Of a stretch of 64,000 bases of DNA, positions 25,601 through 36,424 are shown one piece after another. The notes beneath the pieces are model-generated. The model saw only the letters and a program-made list of their open reading frames with translations. It searched no databases and was not told where the DNA came from. Made by a program: the position numbers and the translations under genes. The stretch is taken from the NCBI RefSeq assembly GCF_031755915.1, contig NC_083387.1, positions 26,477,001 to 26,541,000 on the forward strand, in the 5' to 3' direction. The stretch is from Ziziphus jujuba. Lineage: Eukaryota; Streptophyta; Magnoliopsida; Rosales; Rhamnaceae. Within the stretch, counting starts at the first letter, position 1. Every line of letters begins with the position of its first letter.

Positions 25601-27368
25601 AATACAAATTGGCATGCAAGTAACAATTGCATACCCTGAAATTAGCATCTGGAGGGCCACTAGAATGTTCCTCAGCTTTGGACGCATCTTTAGCACTAAC
25701 ATCTTTAACGCCAACATCTTTAGTGCCAACTATTGGTGCTACAAGTGGAGGTGACGTGTAGCGAACTTCATGTATGTCAACTGCTATTGTTCGCCAGTAA
25801 TCCATAGTCTTCTCCTCATCGGTAACATCTAACCTCCAGTGCACAACATACTACATGAAATGAAGAAAGGAAAAAAAAGTAAATTTGGAAACTGACTATG
25901 GTAATGTAACTTGAATGTAGTCGTACCATGTAGTCTAAAAAAAATTTGCCTTACATTGCTATTTGAGGAGAACCAATTATGGACAGCAAAATGGTTCGGT
26001 TGCCTTGGAGTATGCCATCCAAGGATCCTCGGACAACAGGTTTCCAACCGATCGGCAAATTGGTTACCAAAATCAGGGATTGTTTCAAACCCCCACAGCT
26101 ACAAAATATAAATTATAAGTTATTAAATATAATTTTTAAGTAAACGCTACATGTATTAAATATATTACCGTACCTGAAACACCAATGGAAAACCTTTTAG
26201 GTCATAATACTGTGATTTATTCTTTACTGCACGTCCTCGTCCTCGTTGCTGGAATGCATTGTGGAATGAGTTGATCGTCTCCTTGTAGCTCAGAATGCCC
26301 CAAGGGTAGGAATTAAATACGTCGAGATCAGCAACCAAATCAATGAATTTTTTATTTATTTGAACCTTCGGATCCATTCCGAGTACACCATGAACTAAGA
26401 AATATAGTAACGCAATTCTAACAGCATCCCAATCATCCACAAAAAGTGTATCCTTGAATAGTCGTTCCAGTTCGGGCAGTTTTAAGTCACTCCTGTCATC
26501 TAGCAACCTCATGCGCAGCTCATTTCCTTTGGAAATTTGCACATCATACATCGAAGGGTACCTACAAAACTTTAAGCCACTAATGAGTGCGAATTCCCAC
26601 TTCGTAAACCACACTGCAGATCCACCGAAGTTAAACTCCAGTACTTCTGGATTGTTGGACACAACTTGTCTGCAAAGCAGGTGATGCACTACCTGACCAG
26701 AGAACCGGAGGTTCTTCATGTCAAGTAAGTGTCCAAAACATGTTTGTCTATACTCTTCCAGCTGCTCACTTGTGAGGACACTTGTAATTACTTTGTTCGC
26801 TTCTATTGGATTCCCGAATGAATGTGCCCTAACTTTATTTATATCGGCATCCTGCAACATCCGTTCCTTTGGAGCATCGATGGGCTGCAAAATGAATTAC
26901 ATAAATGGAACTGACATCAACGATTTAATCATACCCTATTTTTCCACCCTAACTTGATAATAATGATTTCCAACTAAATCTTAAGACATATGGGTTCACA
27001 TTTTTGCACAAGTGGTAATTACCGATGAAACCATCGGTAATCAACCTACAATGAACTAGAAAAAAGCCCGATGGCCATCGGTGAAGTTTTTCTTCAATTT
27101 TCACATTCATGAATAAATACTGTCAGATGTCTTATCATTTACCGCACAAAACAACATAAATGAATATAAAACTTACCATATCAGATGGGGGAGAGGAAAG
27201 TGGAACGTGCCCTCGAAGTTTGGTGCTTTCCGTCTCAGCTTTGGATTTTTGCCTAGTAGTTCATCGACGCTTAGAGTTGGGTGCTACTGTGCTACCCCCG
27301 CGTCTCTTACTTTCCACCTTCTTAACTCCCTTCTTCGGTTGACGTCGCAAGTTCCTCTTTGGTGCCAT
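22614..27368 (-). pseudogene. DUF1985/Ulp1-type cysteine protease gene of the MULE
   Basis: Ten exons (- strand): 27368-27177, 26884-26174, 26098-25955, 25850-25635, 25545-25450, 25323-23627 (split by the solo LTR 23950-25086), 23515-23420, 23339-23211, 23130-22868, 22752-22614. Without the LTR and one 5-bp duplication the exons total 2541 bp, exactly 847 codons. The protein has a basic N-terminus (KRNLRRQPKKGVKK, likely nuclear), a DUF1985 region (exons 2-3), a short coiled coil (exon 5) and a C-terminal Ulp1 peptidase domain. Catalytic residues look intact: His in GGAHWL, Asp in IDLYDP, Gln in APRQDNG, Cys in GDCGVY. Ulp1 enzymes remove or process SUMO; the role in transposition is unknown. 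Defects are a TGA at codon 36 (27263-27261) and the LTR insertion. Whether any product forms by reinitiation is unknown. Confidence 0.88.
23950..25086 (+). mobile_element. Solo LTR (1137 bp) inside Ulp1 exon 6
   Basis: Begins TGATGTGATTCCG and ends GTTCGTATCA, flanked by the 5-bp duplication AATAT (23945-23949 and 25087-25091). Removing it restores the exon frame. A TATTTAAAG promoter-like box at about 24788 suggests + orientation. No internal region, so it is a solo LTR. Family uncertain; the TATCA end would fit Athila/Tat-type elements. Confidence 0.85.
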
Positions 27369-29460
27369 TATAAAGTACAACCTACAAATGTACATTGACA
27401 ACATTAATAAACTTTTATCTACCTTTAACAACATTGTCAACTATGTATACATACATGTATAAATATCCGCAATCCTCAATTTCATACGCTCTCTTCCTAA
27501 GGATATTGTGTATGCCATCTACAAAACATTTACTGAACATTTACTGTATAGCAGTGTGTTTACTTCTAAATCTTTCTATCTTCTTCTTCTTTAATTTTTT
27601 TCTTTTTTTCTTTTTTAGGGATAAAGTGTTTGCGTGTTTGCTTCTAGCTAACCATGTACCTAAAATTTTATGCACCGATCTTCTCTCTCTATATATATAT
27701 ATATATATCTATACCTTTAGAAAGTACTAACTCTGGAATTCTCAACTTCAATTCTAATTAATCATAAAGTATTTTTCTCTTATCTCCATGTACTGATTTT
27801 TAGTATAAATTACCCTAGCAAAAAGGAAGAAGAAAAAACTTAAAAGAAAAAAGAAGGTCTGAAAAGCAACTAAGATTTCTAATGCAGCTATAGTCTAAAG
27901 TGGGGTTTTAATAGAGCAACCCACAATTGTGGCCAATTATGATGCTACATGCAGAAGCAGATAAAGTGAAATATTGAAATGACTGGAGAGGAAGTAGTCA
28001 ATTCACCCAAAATAGAAAAACAAGAAAGTGAAGTATAGAGGTGGAAGACTAGATAGAAGCGACACAACAGACAAATTGTTATAAGCCAATCAAAAGCAGT
28101 CCTTAGACTGTATATATACATATCATATTCATGTTATATTTAATTATTTCTTACCATACAATATATGTCTAAAAAATGTGCACAGAAAGTTACATACTAT
28201 AATCTGAACATATAGGTTAAGCTGGACTGCAACATGTCCACCACTTCTATACAAGTATGTCAACTAATGTAGCTACATCTCTTCCCCATACTGCTTGTGT
28301 TTAACCTGATTTGGTTATTAAAGCTCAGACCTACCGACACCTATATATGCTATACAAATCATTCATTTCATATTTATTTTATCTGTATACAAATCCAAAA
28401 AGAAATATAATTAGTTTCCTAAGGGTCAAGTATGTTTTTAAAAAAATTCTTCTTTTCAACCCACAAAAGTAGTTTTCTAGACAGAGTTTGAGTATCATGC
28501 ACTAATGAGATAACACCTTTAGCTTAAGGATTTAAACTTCAATCAGGGTAAAAATCCTTATATCCCTAAGTTGTAACAAATACATATATATACATATATT
28601 ATGTTTTTTTATTACAAACTAACATTATTCTTCATCAAATTCATTGATTTCCCTGCCTTCATCCTTTATTTATTTTCCATGCTCAGGGATGTCTGTTGAT
28701 GGAACCGAAAAAAAAAAAATTTTATAAAAAATTTAAAAATATTAAAAACGACATGTCGTCTGGGTGTCGTTCATGCCAGAAGACATGTCGTTCAATCCAT
28801 CTTCAACCCTTGTCCGGGTCGACCCGAACCCGCCTAAACCAGTCCCGATCCGATTCTTGACCCGGTTATTTCTTCCACCTCCGGCCACCGTTCAAGGCCA
28901 AACCGGTCCCCTTTTTTTCCTCTCTTCATTTCCTACTAATACCCAATATCAATCTATCCTAAAACTTAGGTTATAATCACTTCCATACGAAAACCTAAAT
29001 CTTCAAAAATTCTACATTTTAAACCGGTTCTCAAACACTAAACAGAAATCACAAGTTTCAATATCTCATTGTACTAAATTTGTAAGTATTTAACGGTAAG
29101 GTAAGGCAACAAATAAACACAAAAAATAAAAATAAAAACGCACACTCCACGGCAACGAAAGAAATAAACACAAAGACAAATCCACACAAAAACAACCCAC
29201 ACCGGTCCCACGGCAACAAATAAACAAAAATATTCAACCAATTACCTCGGACAGTGCTGAGATAAGATCCTAATGTTTGGCTTTTCCACGGCAACTTTGG
29301 TTTGGTTTTTTGTATTTGTGTGTTCGTGTAAAGACGTTTGTTTGGTTTTTTATATTTGTGTGTTCGTGTAAAGACGTTTAGAAAAAGTTGATTTTTGTTT
29401 GGTTTAAAATATAATAGAATATGTAAGTAATTTTTTTTTTGTTTGAAGGTTACAATGGAT
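27369..29460. other. Upstream region of Ulp1 gene within MULE
   Basis: No gene. It holds a (TA)n run near 27689, a GC-richer patch at 28750-28920 with repeated GACATGTCGT, and two adjacent 40-bp copies at 29301-29380 containing TGTGTGTTCGTGTAAAGACG. Being upstream of the Ulp1 start and adjoining the right terminal repeat, it is the likely promoter region. Confidence 0.5.
29301..29380 (+). repeat. Two tandem 40-bp repeats near MULE right end
   Basis: 29301-29340 and 29341-29380 differ at only a few positions; they lie 80 bp inside the right terminal repeat. Confidence 0.9.
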
Positions 29461-29546
29461 ATTGAGGGGTAGAACAAAAAAGATATCAAGTAAGGGGGCC
29501 AAAATCATTAACCTCGGTCCTATGAGGGTATTGGGCCAAATTCCCC
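29461..29546 (-). repeat. Right terminal inverted repeat of large MULE
   Basis: Reverse complement matches 7298-7384. It is followed directly by TTAAATCAA (29547-29555), the second copy of the target duplication. Confidence 0.9.
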
Positions 29547-29555
29547 TTAAATCAA

Positions 29556-30176
29556 ATGTAAGAAAAATGTAATGGGCCTCGTTTAATTTAAATGATGTTG
29601 TATCATCAATATAGCCCATTAGTTTAAATAATTTAGAAATCTGTGACTAGGATTAAAAGATAAACATGGAAAACAGAAGGAAAAAAATAAAACATAGTAC
29701 TTTATTCTTTGGGAATATTAATATACATTAATCTTTTTGTTTTGAGTAATTGCTTAATGATAATGTAATATCGTCACTTTTGTTCATTAGAAATTCATTT
29801 TAACATACCAAAAAAAAAAAAAAAGTGTTTTTCTTTCTTGCCATAGACAGATCTATTTACAATATTGAGATTTTCATCGAACCAAACTACAACCACTATA
29901 CTAAAATATTAAGCCACATTAATTCATACAAGGCTGCATGCATATCCATGGACCAGCATATATACGTGGCAAATTTCCTTAGACAAATGGACTTAACATG
30001 GCCATTTGGAGACCATGCACATAACAATATCTGACTTATAATCACATGGTAAAGCTGAGAAAAACAGAATTTTTCATTGTTCTGCTTTTGTCTTTGCACA
30101 TTAATTGTGAAGATGAATTTTATTTTAGTTTAGTTTATTTTGTTTTTCAAAAAAAAAAAAAATACCTCATGTAGAC
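29556..30176. other. Intergenic DNA upstream of O-methyltransferase
   Basis: About 620 bp between the MULE target duplication and the TATA box of the next gene. No coding frame; it is the proximal promoter region. Confidence 0.5.
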
Positions 30177-30184
30177 TATAAATA
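30177..30184 (+). promoter_or_regulatory. TATA box of O-methyltransferase gene
   Basis: TATAAATA, 62 bp before the ATG, placing transcription start at roughly 30207-30217. An A17 run ends directly at the ATG. Confidence 0.75.
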
Positions 30185-30245
30185 GGGAGGAAGCTTTCAC
30201 AAACCAGCACCATAAGATTTCTATCTTAAAAAAAAAAAAAAAAAA

Positions 30246-31748
30246 ATGGAGAAAGTAGAAGATGATTCAAAACTAAAAGGGCAAGCAGAGATTTGGCAGC
30301 ACATTGCTGGCTATGTAGGCTCCATGGTATTGAAATGTGCAGTGGAGCTTCGCATTGCTGACATTATACACTCCCATGGCGGTCCTATTTCTCTATCTCA
30401 AATAGCTTCTGGTATTACTACTACCAACTCACAATCTCTTAATATGTCCTATCTTGAACGCATTATGAGATTATTAGTTCAAAAGAACATCTTCTCCGCA
30501 CATCATGTTGATCATGATCATTCTTCTAATTTGGGTAAAGATCAAACCACTAGTAGTCCTACTACTCTATATGGACTCACAGATTTGTCAAAATGGATAT
30601 TATGGGACACCAAACCCAGCTTAGTGCCATTAATACGAATAGTGAACCATCCATTAATGATGGCTCCGTGGCAATATCTCAGCCAATGTGTTAAAGATGG
30701 TGATTTTGCTTTTAAGAAGGCTCATGGTTGCAGTAGTATTTGGGAGTTTAGCTCTACAAACCCTGAGATCGACACTTTGTTCAATGATGCTATGTCCGAT
30801 ACGGTTTCTGTGACGATGCATGCCTTCATAGAAGCTTATAAAGATGGGTTTAGTGGCATTGGATCATTGGTGGATGTAGGAGGAAGAACAGGAGAAAACT
30901 TGCATGAGATTGTGAAATCACATCCGCACATCAAAGGCATTAATTTTGATCTGCCACATGTCATTGCCAAAGCACCCTTATTCAAAGGCGTCACCAATGT
31001 TGGAGGCAACATGTTTGAGTCTATTCCTAATGCAGATGCGGTTTTCATGAAGGTAATTTTTCTTCTTCTTTGATTTTTACTTTATTATTATTTTTATTTT
31101 TTAAAACTTTATCTTGATCTTAAAAAACTTGGTTTACATTGCATTAACTTTAATTTTATTACATGACTTACATCACATGAACATACTTTTTTCTGTTGGA
31201 TGATGCGCTTTGCATTGATGTCTGGGATACTTCACCTGAATTACATTTAGTTCTTGGACTCAGGCATTAGCTGTGCCTAGCAGAGTATATTTTATATGTG
31301 GAAGAAAATAGAATAGATTGCTAATAGTTGTAGCGTATAGCTAGTGGAAAAAAGTTGACTCTTTGTGCCGAATGCTCGTAAGAAGTTTCATTTGTATCTT
31401 ACACCTTTTCATGCTATTTATATGTATATATATTTGTAAATTACCATGCAGGGCATAATACACGATTGGACAGATGAGATGTGCGTGGAAATTCTAAAAA
31501 ACTGTCGGAAAGCAATACCTGAAAATACCGGAAAACTTATTATTGTGGATAATGTTCTTGAGTTGGAAAGTGACTATGTATTTAAGGAATCACATGTGCT
31601 ATTAGATTTAATAATGATGGTGATCACTAGTGGAAAAGAGAGAACAGAGGCTGAATGGAAGAAGCTGTTAGAGGAAGGAGGGTTTCCTCGTTATAAAATC
31701 TTCAAAATTCCAGCTACAGAATGCATTATTGAGGCCTATCCTAAATAA
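30246..31748 (+). CDS. Plant SAM-dependent O-methyltransferase
   Basis: Exon 1 30246-31052, intron 31053-31451 (GTAATT...ATGCAG), exon 2 31452-31748, giving 367 residues, the usual size of COMT-type plant O-methyltransferases. These cytosolic dimers move a methyl group from S-adenosylmethionine to a phenolic or alkaloid hydroxyl. Visible are the N-terminal dimerisation region (WQHIAGYVGSMVLKCAVEL), the KAHGCSSIWEFSSTNPE segment, the SAM loop LVDVGGRTG, the catalytic His in GIIHDWTDE and the Glu in GKERTEAEW. The SAM loop has Arg where the third Gly of VDVGGGTG is normal, which might weaken cofactor binding. The substrate cannot be told; norcoclaurine-, resveratrol- or acetylserotonin-type enzymes are all possible. 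No stop or frameshift is seen. Confidence 0.92.
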
Positions 31749-32182
31749 TATGGAAACCAATTCCCCTCTTTCCTAGCTACCTACAATATGATTTCCCTGT
31801 ATTTATTTTTATTGTATCAAGTATTTTATAAAAATATATATATATATATTGCCGGTTGTTTGTGTGAAAGACTTTAAATGATGCAATTGACGTTATATAA
31901 CTTTTAATGATGCAAATGATGCAAATTATGTCATTTGCAAATGACATCATTTGCAAATGATGCAAATGATCTTTTAATGATGCAAATGATGTCATTTGCA
32001 AATGATGCAAATGATGTTTTTGTATTGAGTGTTTCAAATAAACATTCGATGTTGCAATTGATGTTTCCTTATATATTTTTTTGCAAGTTATATAAATCAT
32101 TGACACTATTTTGGACAAACAGCAGTGAATAGTTTTCTCTTTGCCCACATTTCCACCTTTTTATGAAAAAAATCCAACCTGG

Positions 32183-32218
<36 letters not shown>

Positions 32219-32639
32219 TTTAACTCTTTTTCTATCAGTAGAAATTGCTTCACACATTTTGCGATGGCAAACATTAATCCTTACTAATTGTTTTAGTGAG
32301 AGATATTATACAAAATCGATCCCACCTGTTCGTCTGTAAAAATAGGAATCCTTAGACACATTGTCGCATTATTTCGAACACTTGCCTCAATCACGAAAAT
32401 TAGTTACAACTTTTATTTTTCTTATTATTATTATTATCTTTTAGTATTTTTACGATATAACAAGTTGATACATTTCTAAAATTCTAATATGCTGAAATTC
32501 TAAGCGTGATGAATTATTCATTCAAATAGTAGAGGAATAAAAAGTAAAATAAAAATACAAGGCACATTCAAATAAAAAGTTGCATGGTAATAGGAAAAAC
32601 AAAATAAAAATAAACAAAAGACAATAAATAAATAAAATT
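31749..32639. other. 3' flank of O-methyltransferase, no gene seen
   Basis: Includes the gene's 3' UTR, a (TA)n run near 31836 and another near 32188-32212, and the short repeat cluster listed separately. Confidence 0.5.
31900..32022. repeat. Clustered TGATGCAAATGAT repeats with inverted copies
   Basis: At least four copies of TGATGCAAATGAT are mixed with the reverse-complementary ATCATTTGCA, including the perfect palindrome GTCATTTGCAAATGAC, in about 120 bp. The stretch could form small cruciforms or RNA hairpins in the gene's 3' flank. Confidence 0.85.
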
Positions 32640-33300
32640 ACCCCCTCTGCTTTCTCTCCTATTTTTGTGTTTTTCCTCTCATCATTCTCTTTCCCAACTC
32701 TCTCCATTTCTCCATTTTCTCTCTAGGCATTCTTTTCTCTACCTCAAACCACACTTTCTCTCCTATTCTCTTTTCATTTTTTCTCTACTTCTCTCCTATT
32801 TTTTTTCTTCCCCTAGTTTCTCCATTTCAAGACCCTTTCCTATTCGCTTCCGCTTTCTTTTTCCTTACACATCTCATCCTTTCTTTCTTTTCACAATTTC
32901 ACTACATTCTCTATCCTTTGTTTCCTCACACTTCCTTTTCTCTACAACATTTCTCTATAGTTTATCAAGCTTTGTTTTTCATTTAGTGCCATAAAGATAA
33001 AATGAGAGAAGAGAGACTGTAAATAAAACTGGAGAGAAAAAAGTAAAGTGAGAAAAGTGAAGGTGACAAAGCAATTAAAGAGAAAAATAAAAAAAGGGAA
33101 AGCGGAGAAATAAAATAAATAGAGAATTTAGTAAAGAGAAAGAATTAAATAGAGAAAAAGCAGAGAAAAAGCAGAGGAAGAAATATAGAGAGAAATTTAG
33201 AGAAAAATGTAAAAAACTAAAACCAGAGAGAAAAATTAGATAAGAAAAAAGTAAAGGGAAGAAAGATGGCCAAAAAAAAAAAAATTGAAGAGAGCAGAAA
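32640..33300. repeat. Pyrimidine-rich then purine-rich low-complexity tract
   Basis: The + strand is overwhelmingly C/T from about 32640 to 32960 and then A/G from about 33000 to 33300. Open frames in it (Ser/Phe-rich on each strand) are compositional artefacts. Confidence 0.85.
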
Positions 33301-36300
33301 TAAAAGGAATGCAGGGGGAGGCGGAAAGCAGAAAACACCAACACAACCACAGGGGAGAAGAAGAGCCCCTGCCAATCCCGGCATGGTATCTCCTCTCCCA
33401 AACCTAAATAATCATCCATTCTTAGTATTAGATCATCTTCACACAACCAAACATACAAAACCTAGATACAATATATATATATATATATATATATACATAT
33501 GTATATATACAAAGACCACAGAAGACTATACTAGGCTCCTACTTTGATAGTTCTCATCATCAATAATCAATGTTAATATGCATATTATGATATCATCCAT
33601 GAAAGTGAGCGCCAAAAGTAAAGATAATATATACATTCCCCACCAATTGCATGCTATGATGTATGTTATAATCACCTATTCATTCAAATTTCAATACTAA
33701 CAGTTAACCATTTTATTTTTAAAATTTATATCTATCCTTATCATGGACTTTATCACTAGGCTCTCTCTATGTAAAATTGTAAACTTTACATATTAAAAAT
33801 ACAAAAACGGTATGTGATTGGGTATTATATATATATTTTTTTAAAATATTAAGGATCTGATGCCTCTTACTTCACAAGAACAAATTTTTAGAAGCTCGCA
33901 GATTATAGTTGGAATCTACAATATAAAAAGATCAAATTTCTAAAAGCTCTATAGTAGAAATACTCATTGAAAATAACAGGAAAAAGAATATTAACTACCT
34001 AGCACGTTAAGATGATGAAGGGCAGGGCAGTAATAGCTGTTATTATAAAAGTTCCCACTCAATCTTTGTGTCAGTTTGCTCTGTTTTTGGCTTTTGTATT
34101 TCCAGGATCTTCTTGTAAATGAGTTCCTGCTTTACAGAAACGTTGAGGAAGACATTCACATTCGAAATATTTATTATCACACAATAAAACAGTACCAGAC
34201 TAAAACCAATCCATCATCAAAGACAATAAAGTAATATGAATTTGCAATTACAATTTCATACACTTAGACATCCACCACAATTCACTCTCTAATGCTACAA
34301 ATTATGACAATATAACACTCTTATTGAATCTCAATTAATCAGTAGGGGGGCAAAATGATCCAGGAAAATTAATACCAAATACTAATGTTTTCCACATTTG
34401 TTTATCTAAAAATCATTACTACTGGGCATACCTTTTTAAAGTGGAGCATCTTATGATCAGTACCCAAATACTCTGTTACTTTCATTTCCAGGCAAAGCAG
34501 TGAGAACTGCACAAAATAAAGACAAACTGGAAACTATGACTAGAAATATCTTCGTTTAAGAAAATTTTCAAACAAACCAACAAGCAAACACAAGAGATGC
34601 TTCTTTTTTTTTTTTTCTTTTTTTTTTTTTTTGTATTTTCCAAAAATTAAACCGAAAATAGATCTGGCTGCAGTTTCTTATTTTTCGTTTATCATTTTCC
34701 CCCAATTTTTTAAAACCTTGAAACTAAAACGAAACCCTAAAAATCCATATGAATTGAAAAAAAAAAAAAAAAAAAAAAAAAAGCCTAATGCAAACCATTA
34801 AATACCGGAGTAAAAAAGTCGCTCTCTCTCTTTAGTTTCCATTTTGTCTTTTCCTTAATAGATTCCAAACACGAGACAAAAGCTAAAAATGTTCGCAAGA
34901 AAAATCTTCAAAAAGAAGAAAAGAAAGAAAGCCTCCGGTCTTACCAGAATCGATCCGTCAGTCTCGGCGCTTGAACAAATCGAAAAATGACGGATCGGTA
35001 AACTCGTAAAAAAATCTCTCGCCGATCATCATTGTCATCGTCGATTCCTCAGTCACCACCATGTGAAGAGACAGAGAGAAAAGGTCGAGAAAAAAATGTT
35101 AATTTATCTGATGTAATTTCTTTTTTTTTTTTTTTTCTCAGTAATTTTATTATTAGTTTTTTTAAGCAAGATGGAAAAATTGTTGCATGTCTGAGTCACT
35201 AATCTCTTCTAACTTCTAAGTAAATGGATCAGTGAAATAGTAATCATTGAGTATACATATTTATAAATTTATAAAGGGACATTCTATGTCACATTCATCA
35301 AATCATCTATCCTGTTATTATAAATTTGTAATCTTACTTTTCTTTTGTTTTTAAATGATATTGAAAACAGGAAAATCTAAACACATTGTTATAGAAAGAA
35401 ATAATGTTTTTTATCATTAGATTCGATATTTGCAATGACTTTTACTATTGAACTGTGCCTATAAGGATTATAACCTTGCTAAAGCACATGATTTTTTTAG
35501 TTTTTATTTTATTTTTTTTATATCTATTGTATGGTTCTTTTTTACTGGTGTATATGATTTATTATTATTATTCTTTTTTTGGTAAGCACATGAGTTTATT
35601 TATCTAATGTATGGCTTTATGCAAGGTGGAACATACTAAGTGTGACAATTTTGAATAAATTAAAAAAAAAAAAAAAAAAAGACTTCAACTGGGAAAAGGA
35701 AAATAAATAGACATGTGTTTATATATATATATATGAAACACTACATGCGCGCGCAAACAACTATTGCATTAGAACAAACAATCACCCATAAATTTCCATT
35801 TCAATTTCAAGCATCATCAAGAAACTTTTCCATTCATGAGTAATTAGTTGTTTAAGAGCTTTTAAAAATCCCAAGTTTTTAATACACTCAACCATATTTC
35901 TTATATATCAGCTTAGTTTCTAAATTTGCAATTTTTTCGTTTGTTTTGAAATCATTTTCAACTCTATTTCTTTGAAGATCAATATATAAGAAAGATGAAA
36001 AAGAAAGAACGAAAACAAATCTTGGTTTTTCCATTTGTTTGTTTCCAAGTGTCAGGAGATTATCAAACTAAAACCATTGTACCCATTTAACTCACTATGA
36101 TTCATCCCACTTATTATTATGACTTTAACAATATACCAAAAGTAGATATTTCAAGTATATCAAATTAACATGTTTGAATTTACCAAGAAAAAAATTAGCA
36201 TGTTTGATTCTTTGTCAAATACATACAATCCAATAGTCTTGGTAGCTTTTGAAAGAAAATATGGATATAAAAAAAAAAAAAGGAAAAAAGAAAAAAAAAA

Positions 36301-36424
36301 GCACAGTATATTTTATACAGGACCATATGTAATTATTGTATTTGTACAACAATAAGCCATCTCTAAGGAAAAGTCGAGCGACAAAACCATTATTTTCTCA
36401 CGTGATACTGTTCTCGAGTTTGAA
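33301..36424. other. Intergenic, no confident gene
   Basis: AT-rich, with (TA)n at 33470-33494 and several poly(A)/poly(T) runs. At 35062-34958 on the - strand a 34-codon frame (MVVTEESTMTMM...) follows a CT-rich leader and is followed by a GTAAG donor, so this could be the first exon of a gene whose remainder I cannot find. No other motif is recognised. Confidence 0.4.

Larger units (their letters stand above)
7298..29546. mobile_element. 22.2-kb Mutator-like element with transposase, Ulp1 gene and palindromic satellite
   Basis: Both ends carry an inverted repeat of about 86 bp (7298-7384 and 29461-29546) starting GGAGAATTTGGCC or GGGGAATTTGGCC, and the element is flanked by a perfect 9-bp direct repeat TTAAATCAA. 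Inside, left to right: captured host exons, a mudrA-type transposase relic on +, a 7.5-kb inverted tandem array, and a DUF1985/Ulp1 protease gene on -. The two genes converge on the array. MULEs carrying Ulp1-like genes are known in plants (for example the Kaonashi family of Arabidopsis), so the gene pairing has precedent; I know of no precedent for the palindromic satellite. A 1137-bp solo LTR inserted later into the Ulp1 gene. Confidence 0.9.

Noticed and set aside
32665..33458. Ser/Phe-rich frames on both strands
   Set aside because: Products of the polypyrimidine/polypurine tracts.
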